Notes under the pieces: generated by a model | Databases searched by the model: none | The model's input: the letters and a program-made list of their open reading frames with translations, nothing else | Told to the model about the DNA's origin: nothing | Made by a program: the position numbers and the translations under genes | NCBI GenBank assembly: GCA_036244855.1 | Contig: BQKZ01009257.1 | Location: forward strand, 8,688-25,602 | DNA: 16,915 nucleotides | Direction: 5' to 3' | From: Temnopleurus reevesii | Lineage: Eukaryota > Echinodermata > Echinoidea > Temnopleuroida > Temnopleuridae | Part shown: in pieces, positions 8,460 to 16,612 of the stretch | Numbering within the stretch: the first letter of the stretch is position 1 | Layout: each line of letters starts with the position of its first letter

Positions 8460-8633
8460 CACGATATAAACAATTTCCGAAAACTGATATTTGTCATGGA
8501 CAATAGAGCCGTACGCCGTGTATTGAACTGTACGGACACAACAATAACAAGCCGGTTTTAGTTTGAATAGCATTGCAATGGAGCATTGAATTGGCGTTCA
8601 ACTTAATTTTTCGAAAATAGATTATATCATGTT

Positions 8634-8862
8634 GATTAGAATAGTGTCATTAATGTAATTATGTACTCCCCTCAGACAGTGCAAACTAAGAAAAAGGGTG
8701 CAAATATGCACCTTGAAGAGGTGCACCTTAAAGAGTGCATCTTAAACACCCTGTTAAAGGAATACTTCCCCCTCCTAATTTCGACACGGTCTGATTAGAA
8801 TAATATAATTATGTAATGCCCTCACGCAGTGCAATCCAAGAAATCTATGCCACTGTGCACCG
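8634..8862 (+). pseudogene. Duplicated P450 3'-end remnant
   Basis: Bases 8773-8799 match the end of the P450 exon at 8434-8460: CCTAATTTCGACACGGTCTG versus CCTAATCTCAACATGGTCTG. They still read LISTRSD followed by TAG. From GATTAGA (8793) onward the sequence instead matches the more distal flank from 8634 (AATTATGTA, CCCTCA.GCAGTGCAA, TGCACC). So the second unit joins the coding end to the distal flank, skipping about 170 bases at a shared GATTA. It is too short to encode anything and looks like a decayed tandem copy. Confidence 0.6.
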
Positions 8863-8887
8863 TAAAGGGGTCACACAGGGCCCTGTA

Positions 8888-9018
8888 AAGCCCCGGTCAC
8901 ATAGGACCCCGGAAGCAACACGATTTACCCCGACTCTTTGTTAATTCACAGTTGCCTGCCTCAGAACAACGAGTCGGGTGAATCATGTTGCTTCCGGGGC
9001 TCTATATGACCAGGGCTT
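8888..9018. mobile_element. Near-perfect palindromic MITE, copy 1
   Basis: AAGCCCCGGTCACATAGG on the left is inverted at the right as CTATATGACCAGGGCTT. Complementarity continues (GGAAGCAACACGATT / ATCATGTTGCTTCC and CGACTC / GAGTCG), leaving only a short centre. About 131 bp can fold into one hairpin. There is no coding capacity. At least five more units of this family lie in the window. The superfamily is undetermined because target duplications are not clear. Confidence 0.8.
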
Positions 9019-9127
9019 AAGCAATTCGATATCAACACGACTTTTTGTTCTGGGGCAGTTAACTGTGAATTTACAAAGAGTCTTGTTGAACCGTGTTGCT
9101 TCCGGGCCTCTCTGTGATCGGGGCCTT
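9019..9127. mobile_element. Palindromic MITE family, truncated unit fused to copy 1
   Basis: This unit begins TAAGCAATTCGATATC directly after the GGGCTT end of copy 1 and runs to TTGCTTCCGGGCCTC...GATCGGGGCC. The left arm lacks its outer ~25 bases; the right arm is complete. A 20-base sequence TTAAAGGATAACTTCCCCCT follows at 9127-9146 and resembles 8754-8773 (18/20), so the palindrome pair lies between short direct repeats. Confidence 0.7.
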
Positions 9128-9146
9128 TAAAGGATAACTTCCCCCT

Positions 9147-9615
9147 GAAAAATCGGGTGATCCGTTCAAAAGTTATGGCTTTTCAAAGTTATATTTCCCG
9201 CACTCATGGAAATCCTTGAATTGGCAACTTTGGCATACCGTAGTCTGCGATGTCATCGTTAACTTTGTATATGATTCTATTTAAGTTGGATCGATGTCAT
9301 ATTTCAATTGATAAATCACCGCTATTCTTTCTGGAATGCTTGCCGAATTGATGTGTTTATATTACGGTATACTTCAACATAAAAGCAAAATTTGTCTCTG
9401 TTTCTCCAACAAGAAGAAAGTTGGAAGTTATGTATACTTATGATTGGTCTGTTATGTGTTATATCCATATAATTCCTATCCTGTTTATTTTTTCTCGATT
9501 AATATATCATTATAACAAAAGTTATTACATTATATATCATTTTACTATACATGCAGGCATTTTATGTGAGATAATGTACGATAAAAACTTGTGTATGGTT
9601 GTTTTGTATATGAAT
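9147..9615. other. Gene-free AT-rich stretch
   Basis: This is the flank between the palindromic pair and the Tc1 element. The open frames are AT-driven and rich in Tyr/Ile, with no family resemblance. No structured repeat is visible apart from a TTCAAAAGTTAT / TTCAAAGTTAT stutter near 9170. Confidence 0.5.
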
Positions 9616-9875
9616 TACACTACTCAAAAAAAGTTAAGGACCACTTTTTAAAACGTACATAAAGATTTTATACAAGGTGTTTTATTTCTGAAAATACCTC
9701 AGTACAACTGTCCTAAATGTCCTTAAACACGCTGTAATCAATTTCACGCATGGGTGGTTTCAGTTGTTGCACAATGTCTCTCGCATCACTGCACATCCTG
9801 AAAAGTTGGCCCCGAGGGGTATCGGCTACCGACATGAAGTGGTAAAAACGAATGTCTGAGTGTCTTTCAGGCAGT

Positions 9876-10799
9876 TCAATAACGAGTGTGACCACCTCCT
9901 GCAGCAATAACGGCTTCACAGCGCTTTCTCATGGAGCTGATGAGGCGATTGATGTCTCCGATGTCCAGTGCATCCCATGCAGCCTCCCGAGCCACACCCA
10001 GCTGCTGCAGTAAAGACCTCGCTGGCCACTCCATACGCTCAATCCCCTGGCCCTCAAAGAACTCGGTCACCACCCTAGCTCGGTGGGCACGGGCATTGTC
10101 ATCCATGAAAATGATGTTTTGTCCCACATTTTCTGCAAATGGCACCACTATAGGTTCAAGGACCTCATCCCTGTACCTCACTCCTGTCATTGCTCCCACT
10201 GGGACCACGTAGAGACGAGTACGGTTGGCGTAGGTGATGCCTCCCCACACCATGACGCTGCCTCCCCCATAACGGTCATGTTCTGCAATACAGGGGTCTG
10301 CAAATCTCCCTCCTGGTCGCCTCCAGACTCTCGAATGTCCATCATTGTGGTCAAGAGAAAATCTGCTCTCATCTGTGAAAAGAACTCTACGCCATTGCTG
10401 TCTGGTCCATCTGACATGCTCCCGGGCCCAGTTGAGACGAATTCTTCTGTGAGCAGGGCTGAGTGGGACACACTGAGCTGGCCGTCTGGCATGCATATTG
10501 GCTCTCTGAAGTCGGTTACGGATTGTTTGAGTGGAAACAATCACTCCAGTTGCTGCAGCGAAGTCATTGTTGAAGCGGCGTGCACTGTGAAAGCGGTTGC
10601 GGAGGCTGAGATTCGTCAAGTAGCGATCATCTCTAGGGGTTGTCCAAACTGGTCGGCCACTGCGGGGTCTCTCGGGAGTATAGCCCTGTCTCCCGGTGTC
10701 TTTGATTTGCTTTGCTAATGACACTGTGTGACACGCCCATCATTCTGGCTACTCTTCGCTGACTGAGGCCAGCTTCCAGCATCCCTAGGGCTCTGGCTA
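9876..10799 (-). pseudogene. Tc1-like transposase, left copy (5'-truncated, frameshifted, catalytic Glu deleted)
   Basis: Reading leftward from 10799, a helix-turn-helix region (VARALGMLEAGLSQRRVARM, then GVSHSVIS) is followed by a one-base frameshift near 10685. The main frame then carries GRP and TTPRDDRYL, the first catalytic Asp (LFTDESRFSL), the VMVWGGI block and the second Asp (FMDDNARAH). After EWPARS an in-frame 75-nt deletion removes the PDLNPIEHVW segment and with it the third catalytic residue. It ends GGHTRY and a stop. Tc1 enzymes cut and paste DNA at TA using a DD34E triad and are about 340 residues long. This copy lacks its first residues and the Glu, so it should be inactive. 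Confidence 0.85.
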
Positions 10800-10800
10800 C

Positions 10801-11408
10801 ATGGGGGAGGCAGCGTCATGGTGTGGGGAGGCATCACCTACGCCAACCGTACTCGTCTCTACGTGGTCCCAGGGGGAGCAATGACAGGAGTGAGGTACAG
10901 GGATGAGGTCCTTGAACCGATAGTGGTGCCATTTGCAGAAAATGTGGGACAAAACATCATTTTCATGGATGACAATGCCCGTGCCCACCGAGCTAGGGTG
11001 GTGACCGAATTCCTTGAGGGCCAGGGAATTGAGCGTATGGAGTGGCCAGCGAGGTCCCCGGACTTAAACCCGATAGAGCACGTCTGGGACATGATGGGAA
11101 GGAGTCTCGAGCAGCTCGAAGCCCATCCACTTGGACTGCAGCAGCTGGGTGTGGCTCTGGAGGCTGCATGGGATGCACTGGACGTCAGAGACATCAATCG
11201 CCTCATCAGCTCCATGAGACAGCGCTGTGAAGCCGTTATTGCTGAACTGCCTGAAAGACACTCAGACATTCGTTTTTACCACTTCATGTCGGTAGCTGAT
11301 ACCCCTCGGGGCCCACTTTTCAGGATGTGCCGTGATGCGAGAGACATTGTGCAACAACTGAAACCACCCATGCGTGAAATTGATTACAGCGTGTTTAAGG
11401 ACATTTAG
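10801..11408 (+). pseudogene. Tc1-like transposase, right copy (C-terminal half only)
   Basis: It starts abruptly at GGGSVMVWGGI and runs rightward through the second catalytic Asp (IFMDDNARAH) and SPDLNPIEHVWD with the third catalytic Glu. Counting gives 34 residues between that Asp and Glu, the DD34E spacing of Tc1. The DNA-binding half and the first Asp are absent, so it cannot be active. A 25-nt deletion, relative to the left copy, removes the usual GGHTRY end and its stop. The frame therefore runs on for about 54 codons to TAG 11406-11408, with AATAAA at 11435-11440. It is head-to-head with the left copy. Confidence 0.85.
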
Positions 11409-11505
11409 GACAGTTGTACTAAGGTATTTCCAGAAATAAAACACCTTGTATAAAATCTTTATGTACGTTTTAAAAAGTGGTCCTTAACTTTTTTTGAGTA
11501 GTGTA

Positions 11506-11889
11506 TGTCAATATTTTCTATCAGTGAAGGGGAATAAAACTATTATTAAAACAATAAAGCATGTATAGTTATGCTACATTAGTACAAGTTGTCAGGCATC
11601 TATATACGGGTGTAATCCTAGAGTAGTTTGTATTTTTGTAATTATACTTTGCTATCATATTATTTATTTATTTTTCCAGGGAACCTATGTTCTACAAGCT
11701 GTGTTTTTTGATCATCATGTTTCATGTGATTGTATTTCTTTGTCATACAGTAATTGTTATTTTTGTCATTATGTTTAATTTGTTGAGCTCAAGATGAATA
11801 TTGTATTTTGTGGAAAATAATCTAATTGAATTATGATAATTTGTCTTTTTATTAAATCAATCATAATGTTAGTACTCCTTGCCTTTCAG
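11506..11889. other. Gene-free AT-rich stretch
   Basis: There is no ORF of note and no recognisable repeat. A TTTTTCCAG acceptor-like string near 11680 stands alone. Confidence 0.45.
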
Positions 11890-11893
11890 TTAA

Positions 11894-12402
11894 AGCCCAA
11901 GTATAGTTTTGGTAAAGATGAAGAAATGTGAATTTTGGGGATGTTTATCATGACATGGAGTTCTTATGCACATTTTGAGACCATAGCATATATCATTTTT
12001 TTACGAACAGATTCGTTTTAAAAATTTGAATTTGACCGTTAAATCATATTTAGCGCCCTCTCTTGGTTATAGCATTATTTTGCTCATTATCGAGCATATA
12101 CAAAGTTATTTCCGAGATGTGACAATAGAATGATAAAGAAATATACACAACAATTAAATTCTGAAATTTCCATCCGATTCTGACCATGGGAAATTGTCCT
12201 TTACCAAGAAAGAAAATATTGAAATAGCGTGGTGAAGCACCACGCTATAAAAATATGCACATTTTAGGTTACAGCTTTTTCCCAAACTCGTTCATTTTTC
12301 GCACAATCTTTTGTGCAATATGTTTATGATACTATATTTCATTTCATATAGATTTGAAGAGAAAATCTGGTTATTCGCTTTTACCAAAACTGTACTTCGG
12401 CT
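11894..12402. mobile_element. TTAA-flanked MITE-like element, 509 bp
   Basis: Inverted repeats of 23 bp (11894-11916 and 12380-12402) match at 21 positions; the left one starts AGCCCAAGTATAGTTTTGG. Each is bordered outside by TTAA (11890-11893 and 12403-12406), the target duplication typical of piggyBac-type insertion. The termini start AGCCC rather than the common CCC, so assignment to piggyBac is tentative. There is no coding region. An 11-bp-arm hairpin lies inside at 12224-12248. Confidence 0.7.
12224..12248. repeat. Perfect 11-bp-arm stem-loop
   Basis: ATAGCGTGGTG and CACCACGCTAT flank a 3-base loop AAG. It lies within the TTAA-flanked element. No T-run follows, and this is not a bacterial genome, so it is not a terminator. 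It may be a leftover of a nested element or a structural feature of the MITE. Confidence 0.7.
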
Positions 12403-12587
12403 TTAACGATACATGGTAATGGATAGATTGATTTCAAAACAGATATTTCGATGTTCTTTTCACAAAGTATGTCAAACATTCGTTTGAATAAGTATTTAAA
12501 TCCTATATGTGATTAATTCATCTTATATATCTAATGTATAAAAAGGGGATGTTCTAGATTATATCGTATTTCTGTCTTGATATATGA

Positions 12588-12609
12588 AATCAAATCAAAT
12601 CAAATCAAA
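12588..12609 (+). repeat. (AATCA)n pentanucleotide microsatellite
   Basis: Four AAATC-type units occur in a row. No longer element could be attached to it; a LINE tail was considered, but no reverse transcriptase remnant lies upstream. Confidence 0.7.
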
Positions 12610-13039
12610 ATCGCCGGACATTGTATCTTTATTAATATGAATGCGTTTGGGTGTGACTTGTGTGGAAAAAAGTGCATGTTTTGGTACAGAATCTTATATT
12701 GATGAAAGGAGACATCGATTTGGTATTCCTATTTTTCAATATACGTGAAGAGTATCTCATTGCCTTCAATATATCGACGGGGAATTAATTCTAGACTTAA
12801 ATGATTATGCTAACAGTGAGTGAAGACAAATAATAAAGATCAATCTGTCAATATTTGTGCAAAGTTATACGCTCCGTATGCTTCACAAGTTATTAAGTTT
12901 TGCTTTATACACCTCTACTAGACCCCTTAAATTGGCTACCAACATGGAAAAATCTCTATTAATTCCACATTATCCTCCTTTACTTTACAGTAAAATTAGA
13001 CAATTCTTTTTTTTCTTTCAAGAAGAATGGTGGTGATCG

Positions 13040-13372
13040 GTGATCCCTCATTTGAAATATAATGATATTGACCCATTTGTTGTAAGTTCGTGTACAACAT
13101 GCATAAGGAGATTTCCATGTATGACATCACATAATTATACCAGAGTTGACAATTCAAGGATGCCAATCACAGGTGGAGATGAAAATTTTGAAAATTCATT
13201 ACTTGTGAAGGAATCATCAAATTTTTCTGATATTATGACAGGTTGTTTTAAGAGTTTACGTTTCTCATTTCAGGGTGAGTTTACAATATTAAAAAATGCA
13301 ACATTGATTCACTGGTTGAATTGTACATTTATTTCTTTTCAAGAACATGATAGACACAAGATAACAACGTAA
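13040..13372 (+). CDS. Unrecognised ORF, 110 codons (doubtful)
   Basis: This is an open frame in AT-rich sequence without signal peptide, transmembrane segment or motif that I recognise. It contains several Cys and NYT, NFS, NAT and NCT sequons. It ends in TAA shortly before a non-coding-looking stretch. TTTCTCATTTCAG near 13274 looks like a splice acceptor, so part of it could belong to an unseen spliced gene. Chance is the more likely explanation. Confidence 0.12.
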   Translation: MIPHLKYNDIDPFVVSSCTTCIRRFPCMTSHNYTRVDNSRMPITGGDENFENSLLVKESSNFSDIMTGCFKSLRFSFQGEFTILKNATLIHWLNCTFISFQEHDRHKITT

Positions 13373-13921
13373 AACAATTTAAGGAGGCCAAAGTTCTATA
13401 ATAAGCAACATTTGGAATATGGTCGTCTTAACAAAAACAAAGAAATTAATACACTTTCTTTTCAATAAAATTACAAAATCGAGTATGTACAAATATTTTG
13501 AAAAAAAATGAGTTGGAGAGCAAAAAAAAGTTAGTTGATATGAAGAGGAATCATGATCAAGAAATAAGCAGGGAGAAGAGTCGAATAGAGAGAAGGAGAT
13601 AGGAAGAAAAAAAATGTTGTCATTCATTCAAACTATTTGTTATAAATAATTCACACCATTATGCATTGATTTAATACTTTATTTCTTATCTATTACTCAA
13701 TATTGAAGTATCTATCACTGCCACACCCAAGAAAAAGAAATGTGAAAGAAATTAGAGGTATTGATTGTGTTAGATTAAAAACTCAGGGATTGTCATTTAT
13801 CCTTGCTTATTAATGTCCATTTATTTATTTGCCACTCACGTGTTTGATTGCCCGTTCGGCCGTTGGCTTGATTTTAAAAGGGTCTGGTATACACAAAACG
13901 GTAGTCGGATCACAGAAAAAT

Positions 13922-13971
13922 GCCCCAGTCACATAGAGGCCCGTAAATTCCCAGTCACATGGGGCCCTAGT
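13922..13971. repeat. Fragments of the palindromic MITE terminus
   Basis: GCCCCAGTCACATAGAGGCC is followed closely by CCAGTCACATGGGGCCC. These are two left-arm ends of the family in the same orientation and without matching right arms, so they are decayed or rearranged remnants. Confidence 0.6.
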
Positions 13972-14198
13972 TCAGATTTTAAACGATTTTTTGAAAGCGC
14001 TATATCCTCCCGATCGATCTCTTATCTTTCCATTGCTGCCAGTCCGAAAGAGGGCGCGACCCCGAAAATTCACGGGCGACGAAAAAATCAGACCTAACAT
14101 TCTGGCCTTCTGTACGAAGATATGATCACGCCATCTACCGGTCGTACTCGTATACCACTGGGGCAGCGCAAATATGAAACCGTTCAAAATCTTAACTA

Positions 14199-14313
14199 AT
14201 GGGGCCCCGAAAGCAATACAATTCAACAAGACTGTTCGTAGGCAGCTAACTGTAGACTGAACAAAGAGTCGTGTCGAATCATCTTGCTTCTGCGGTTTTA
14301 TGTGACCGGGGCC
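14199..14313. mobile_element. Palindromic MITE family, left-truncated unit of a fused pair
   Basis: The left arm begins at GGGGCCCCGAAAGCAATACA. The right arm is complete through TTATGTGACCGGGGCC. The outer left terminus is missing. The next unit starts immediately with TAAGCAACAC, the same junction as at 9018/9019. Confidence 0.7.
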
Positions 14314-14424
14314 TAAGCAACACATTTAAATACGATTATTTGTTTAGTTAATTAGCAGCTAACTGCCTCCGAGCAAAGAGCCGGGTTGAATCGTGTTGCC
14401 TTTGGGCTTCTACGTGATGGGGGC
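14314..14424. mobile_element. Palindromic MITE family, second unit of the fused pair
   Basis: The unit starts TAAGCAACACATTT and lacks the outer left arm. Its right arm reads GAGCCGGGTTGAATCGTGTTGC and ends TACGTGATGGGGGC. The centre (TTAGTTAATTAGCAGCTAAC) is more diverged than in other copies. Confidence 0.65.
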
Positions 14425-14462
14425 AGAAATTCAGGCTTCATGGGCATGAAGAAAAGAGATTA

Positions 14463-14593
14463 GGCCCCGGTCACACAGAGGCCCGGAAACGAAACGATTC
14501 AATACGGCTTTTTGTCAATTCACAGTCTATTGCCTCAGAACAAAGAGCCGCGGTGAATCGTGTTGCTTCCGAGGCCATATTAGACCAGGGCCG
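14463..14593. mobile_element. Near-perfect palindromic MITE, complete unit
   Basis: GGCCCCGGTCACACAGAGGC on the left answers GAGGCCATATTAGACCAGGGCC on the right. Inner arms pair through GAAACGATTCA / TGAATCGTGTTGC. Both arms carry GGCT where most copies have GACT. Confidence 0.75.
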
Positions 14594-14595
14594 TA

Positions 14596-15105
14596 GACGC
14601 AGAGGGCGGATTAAGGTGGAAACAAAAAGAATTAGCAGAAGTTCGAAAAATAGGGAAAATGAGTGGTATAAAGAAGAACCACACCAAAAGTGGCTGATAA
14701 AAAGGTAAATGTATAATATACATATTATTGTCAATTATGCAGCCTTGTGAATAACTTATTTATTGTTTATTGATCAATATTTTAGCAGGGTGCCCTCATA
14801 ACAAGATGTTGGTATCACGAGGGGTCCTGCTTGATAAAAAGTACATGATCATATGCAGTAACCAAACTCGGCAATGTGCATATACATAAAAACTTAAACA
14901 TAACTACTTACACTAATAGCAAAACGATATAAACCATCTCCAAAATACGTTGATTATATCAGATACGTATAAAACAAGAATACATAATCAGACACATATA
15001 CACACACAAACAGGATTACATTGGTTAGATATAGGGCAATTAATTGGCCAGTCTAATGATATGTTAACAGGTATGCATGTTTATCGACAACGAATTGTGT
15101 TTAAT
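14596..15105. other. Gene-free stretch
   Basis: This is AT-rich sequence between two palindromic elements with a few CA-rich bits (near 14990-15010). No gene or further repeat is visible. Confidence 0.5.
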
Positions 15106-15238
15106 AAGCCCCGGTCACATAGGGCCCTGGAGGCAACACAATTCATCACGACTCTATGTTCGCACGCAGCCATCTGTGAACTGACAAAGGAGTCGTGTTG
15201 AATCGTGTTGCTTACGGGGTCCTATGTGACCGGGGCTT
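15106..15238. mobile_element. Near-perfect palindromic MITE, best-preserved unit (133 bp)
   Basis: AAGCCCCGGTCACATAGG is mirrored by CCTATGTGACCGGGGCTT, 18 of 18. Inner arms pair with few mismatches (GGCAACACAATTCATCACGA against TCGTGTTGAATCGTGTTGC). A short non-pairing centre lies near 15165-15185. TTAA occurs just left (15101-15104) but not at the right, so a target duplication is not shown. Confidence 0.85.
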
Positions 15239-15444
15239 CTGGAGGTATATCTTAAACCCGTTACCTGAGGGCTCAACTATGATCCGCCGCATCCGTCTAT
15301 CGTCCATAAAGCTGATTATGAAAATAATTAGTCAAATGCTCCTAAATCCTTAAATTGGCGATGCAGACATCATTTTAAAATCACTACTTTCTACGCAGAT
15401 TGGCAACTTGTATCTATTCAATTTGACGAAAGTGATTTAATATG
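15239..15444. other. Gene-free stretch upstream of the P450 3'-flank copy
   Basis: No P450-like codons are visible here on the + strand, although the sequence just to the right is the flank of a P450 gene. Confidence 0.5.
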
Positions 15445-15623
15445 ACACGATATAGACTATTTCGGCAAAATAAAGTCGGTCATGGACAATAGACCCGTAC
15501 GCCGTGTATTGAACTGTGCGGACACAACAATCACAAGCCGGTTCCGATTTCAATAGCATTACAAAGGAGCATTGAATTTGCGTTCGACTTAATTTTACGG
15601 AAACAGTTTATATCGTGTTATGT
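15445..15623 (+). repeat. Duplicate of a P450 3' flank, without coding exon
   Basis: The run from ACACGATATAGACTATTTC matches 8459-8638 along its length, including GTCATGGACAATAGA, CGTACGCCGTGTATTGAACT, GGACACAACAAT and GGAGCATTGAATT. At 8459 this sequence directly follows a P450 stop codon; here the coding part is gone. It lies on the strand opposite to the P450 exon at 16613-16797, so it is not that gene's own 3' UTR. Confidence 0.8.
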
Positions 15624-16071
15624 TAGCATATTGTTTTAAAGCCTCCAATTGGTAAGTTCAGTAGCAATAATTCATGTCAAATATTTAACATTTTCATTGC
15701 TTTTGTATAGAGAAAGTCAACCAACACAATGCATCGAAGTACAGTACAATATTTTCTCAATTATGAATTATCCATGTAAAATTTGATCTTGTGCAGCACT
15801 GAATGTCTTTAATAATTGTGTCCATGGTTGTATAGTAATATTCTTTCACCAGTTTCTATATTCTATGCGTTTAATCAAAATGTTCTAAAAGAAAATTTGA
15901 GATTTTAGTCTGGCCAATTTAGGAGAGGAAATAGTGATTGAATTTGTGGTAAAACAATTCCTGTCCTGAATGGGTTTACACAGAGACAGACAAAGAATAA
16001 GTCATCATTTGACACAACGTCTATTCATGCCAAGGAACAAGCTTGCGATTAATAGCACATTTTAGTACATG
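15624..16071. other. Gene-free stretch
   Basis: This is AT-rich and has no recognisable gene or repeat. It may be the distal 3' region of the minus-strand P450 gene, but nothing in the sequence shows it. Confidence 0.4.
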
Positions 16072-16072
16072 A

Positions 16073-16119
16073 TTTCCCATAGACTTTTGATTGATATCAA
16101 TCGTACGATCGATGGGAAA
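16073..16119. repeat. Imperfect palindrome beside the 485-bp element
   Basis: TTTCCCAT (16073-16080) is inverted as ATGGGAAA (16112-16119). Between them GATTGATATCAATC and GATCGTACGATC-like self-complementary runs overlap. It lies 5 bases outside the left end of the 485-bp element and may be a separate small palindrome. Confidence 0.5.
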
Positions 16120-16124
16120 GCTTG

Positions 16125-16609
16125 AAGACCGCACACCACCAATTATGTCAGGTGACCATTGTTGGTCAGGTGATACCGTACCAAAGATATTCATATGATT
16201 AGAAGAAATAAGAAAATAAACTAAATGGCAGATATTCCAGCAACATTTTTCATATGAGCATTAAAAGGAACTGTTGGTGGTTCGGATGAGTCCCATATGA
16301 GATGGCAAGTATTGGTCCAAATGGGATTTTAGGGCCATTTTTTCAGTCTTGTGCAAAACTCCATATCCCAACATGGTACAAGCAAATTTATAGGTAGCTT
16401 AATTTTCAGACCCTTTTGTGGGGGAATGAACTAAAAGACCACCCTTCATATTTCATGAACGTGAACAAAATAAGAAAATGTACTAAAAACTTTAGGTCTG
16501 AAAGTTACTGTTCCTATAGCACTTATGTTTGATTAATTTTCTACTTTTTACTCCTTTTTTTTTTTTTACCTACGAGTCAATGGAAATATAATTGGTGGTG
16601 TGCGGTCTT
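16125..16609. mobile_element. Inverted-repeat element, 485 bp, next to the P450 stop codon
   Basis: A 22-bp terminal repeat starting AAGACCGCACACCACCAA (16125-16146) is perfectly inverted at 16588-16609. The interior is noncoding, AT-rich, with a T-run near 16556-16567. No clear target duplication is seen (AAAGCTTG left, ATGTTACG right), so the superfamily is unknown. The right end lies 3 bases from the stop codon of the minus-strand P450, so the transcript's 3' UTR must begin inside this element. Confidence 0.7.
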
Positions 16610-16612
16610 ATG

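Larger units (their letters stand above)
9618..11503. mobile_element. Fold-back composite Tc1/mariner element, 1886 bp
   Basis: Both termini are the same end: CACTACTCAAAAAAAGTTAA from 9618 and its exact reverse complement ending at 11503. Each is bordered by the dinucleotide TA (9616-9617, 11504-11505), the Tc1/mariner target. The arms 9618-10270 and 10801-11503 are inverted copies of the 3' half of a Tc1 element. I count about five substitutions in the outer 245 bases. A 530-base centre (10271-10800) holds the 5' part of the left copy only. Arm lengths differ by 50 because the left arm lost 75 nt and the right arm lost 25 nt. Neither copy keeps the opposite (5') terminus or a complete transposase. 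Thus the element is non-autonomous, yet it has two matching ends and TA on both sides. Confidence 0.9.
12407..13921. other. Gene-poor AT-rich stretch
   Basis: Apart from the pentanucleotide repeat and the doubtful ORF at 13040-13372, nothing here can be called. A purine-rich patch lies near 13540-13610. Confidence 0.45.

Noticed and set aside
7133..9127. CRISPR array
   Set aside because: Repeats are long, uneven and palindromic, without short repeat-spacer periodicity, in an animal genome.
10187..10540. 117-codon ORF on the minus strand
   Set aside because: It lies in another frame of the same transposase copy, without Tc1 motifs.
10083..10718. 211-codon ORF on the + strand
   Set aside because: It is the antisense shadow of the minus-strand Tc1 transposase, whose DD34E motifs identify the coding strand.
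10859..11269. 136-codon minus-strand ORF
   Set aside because: It is the antisense shadow of the right transposase copy.
12580..12660. LINE 3' tail suggested by the AATCA repeat
   Set aside because: No reverse transcriptase or 3'-UTR family resemblance upstream; it is only a short microsatellite.
13813..14325. ORFs on both strands around 13.8-14.3 kb
   Set aside because: They cross fragments of the palindromic repeat family and have no protein resemblance.
14471..15201. ORFs at 14471-14734 (minus) and 14950-15201 (plus)
   Set aside because: Their more complex parts are translations of the palindromic elements.
15239..15444. A P450 coding exon upstream of the duplicated 3' flank
   Set aside because: None of the frames shows LPPG, PLDGL or PFEVLIS; only flank sequence is present.
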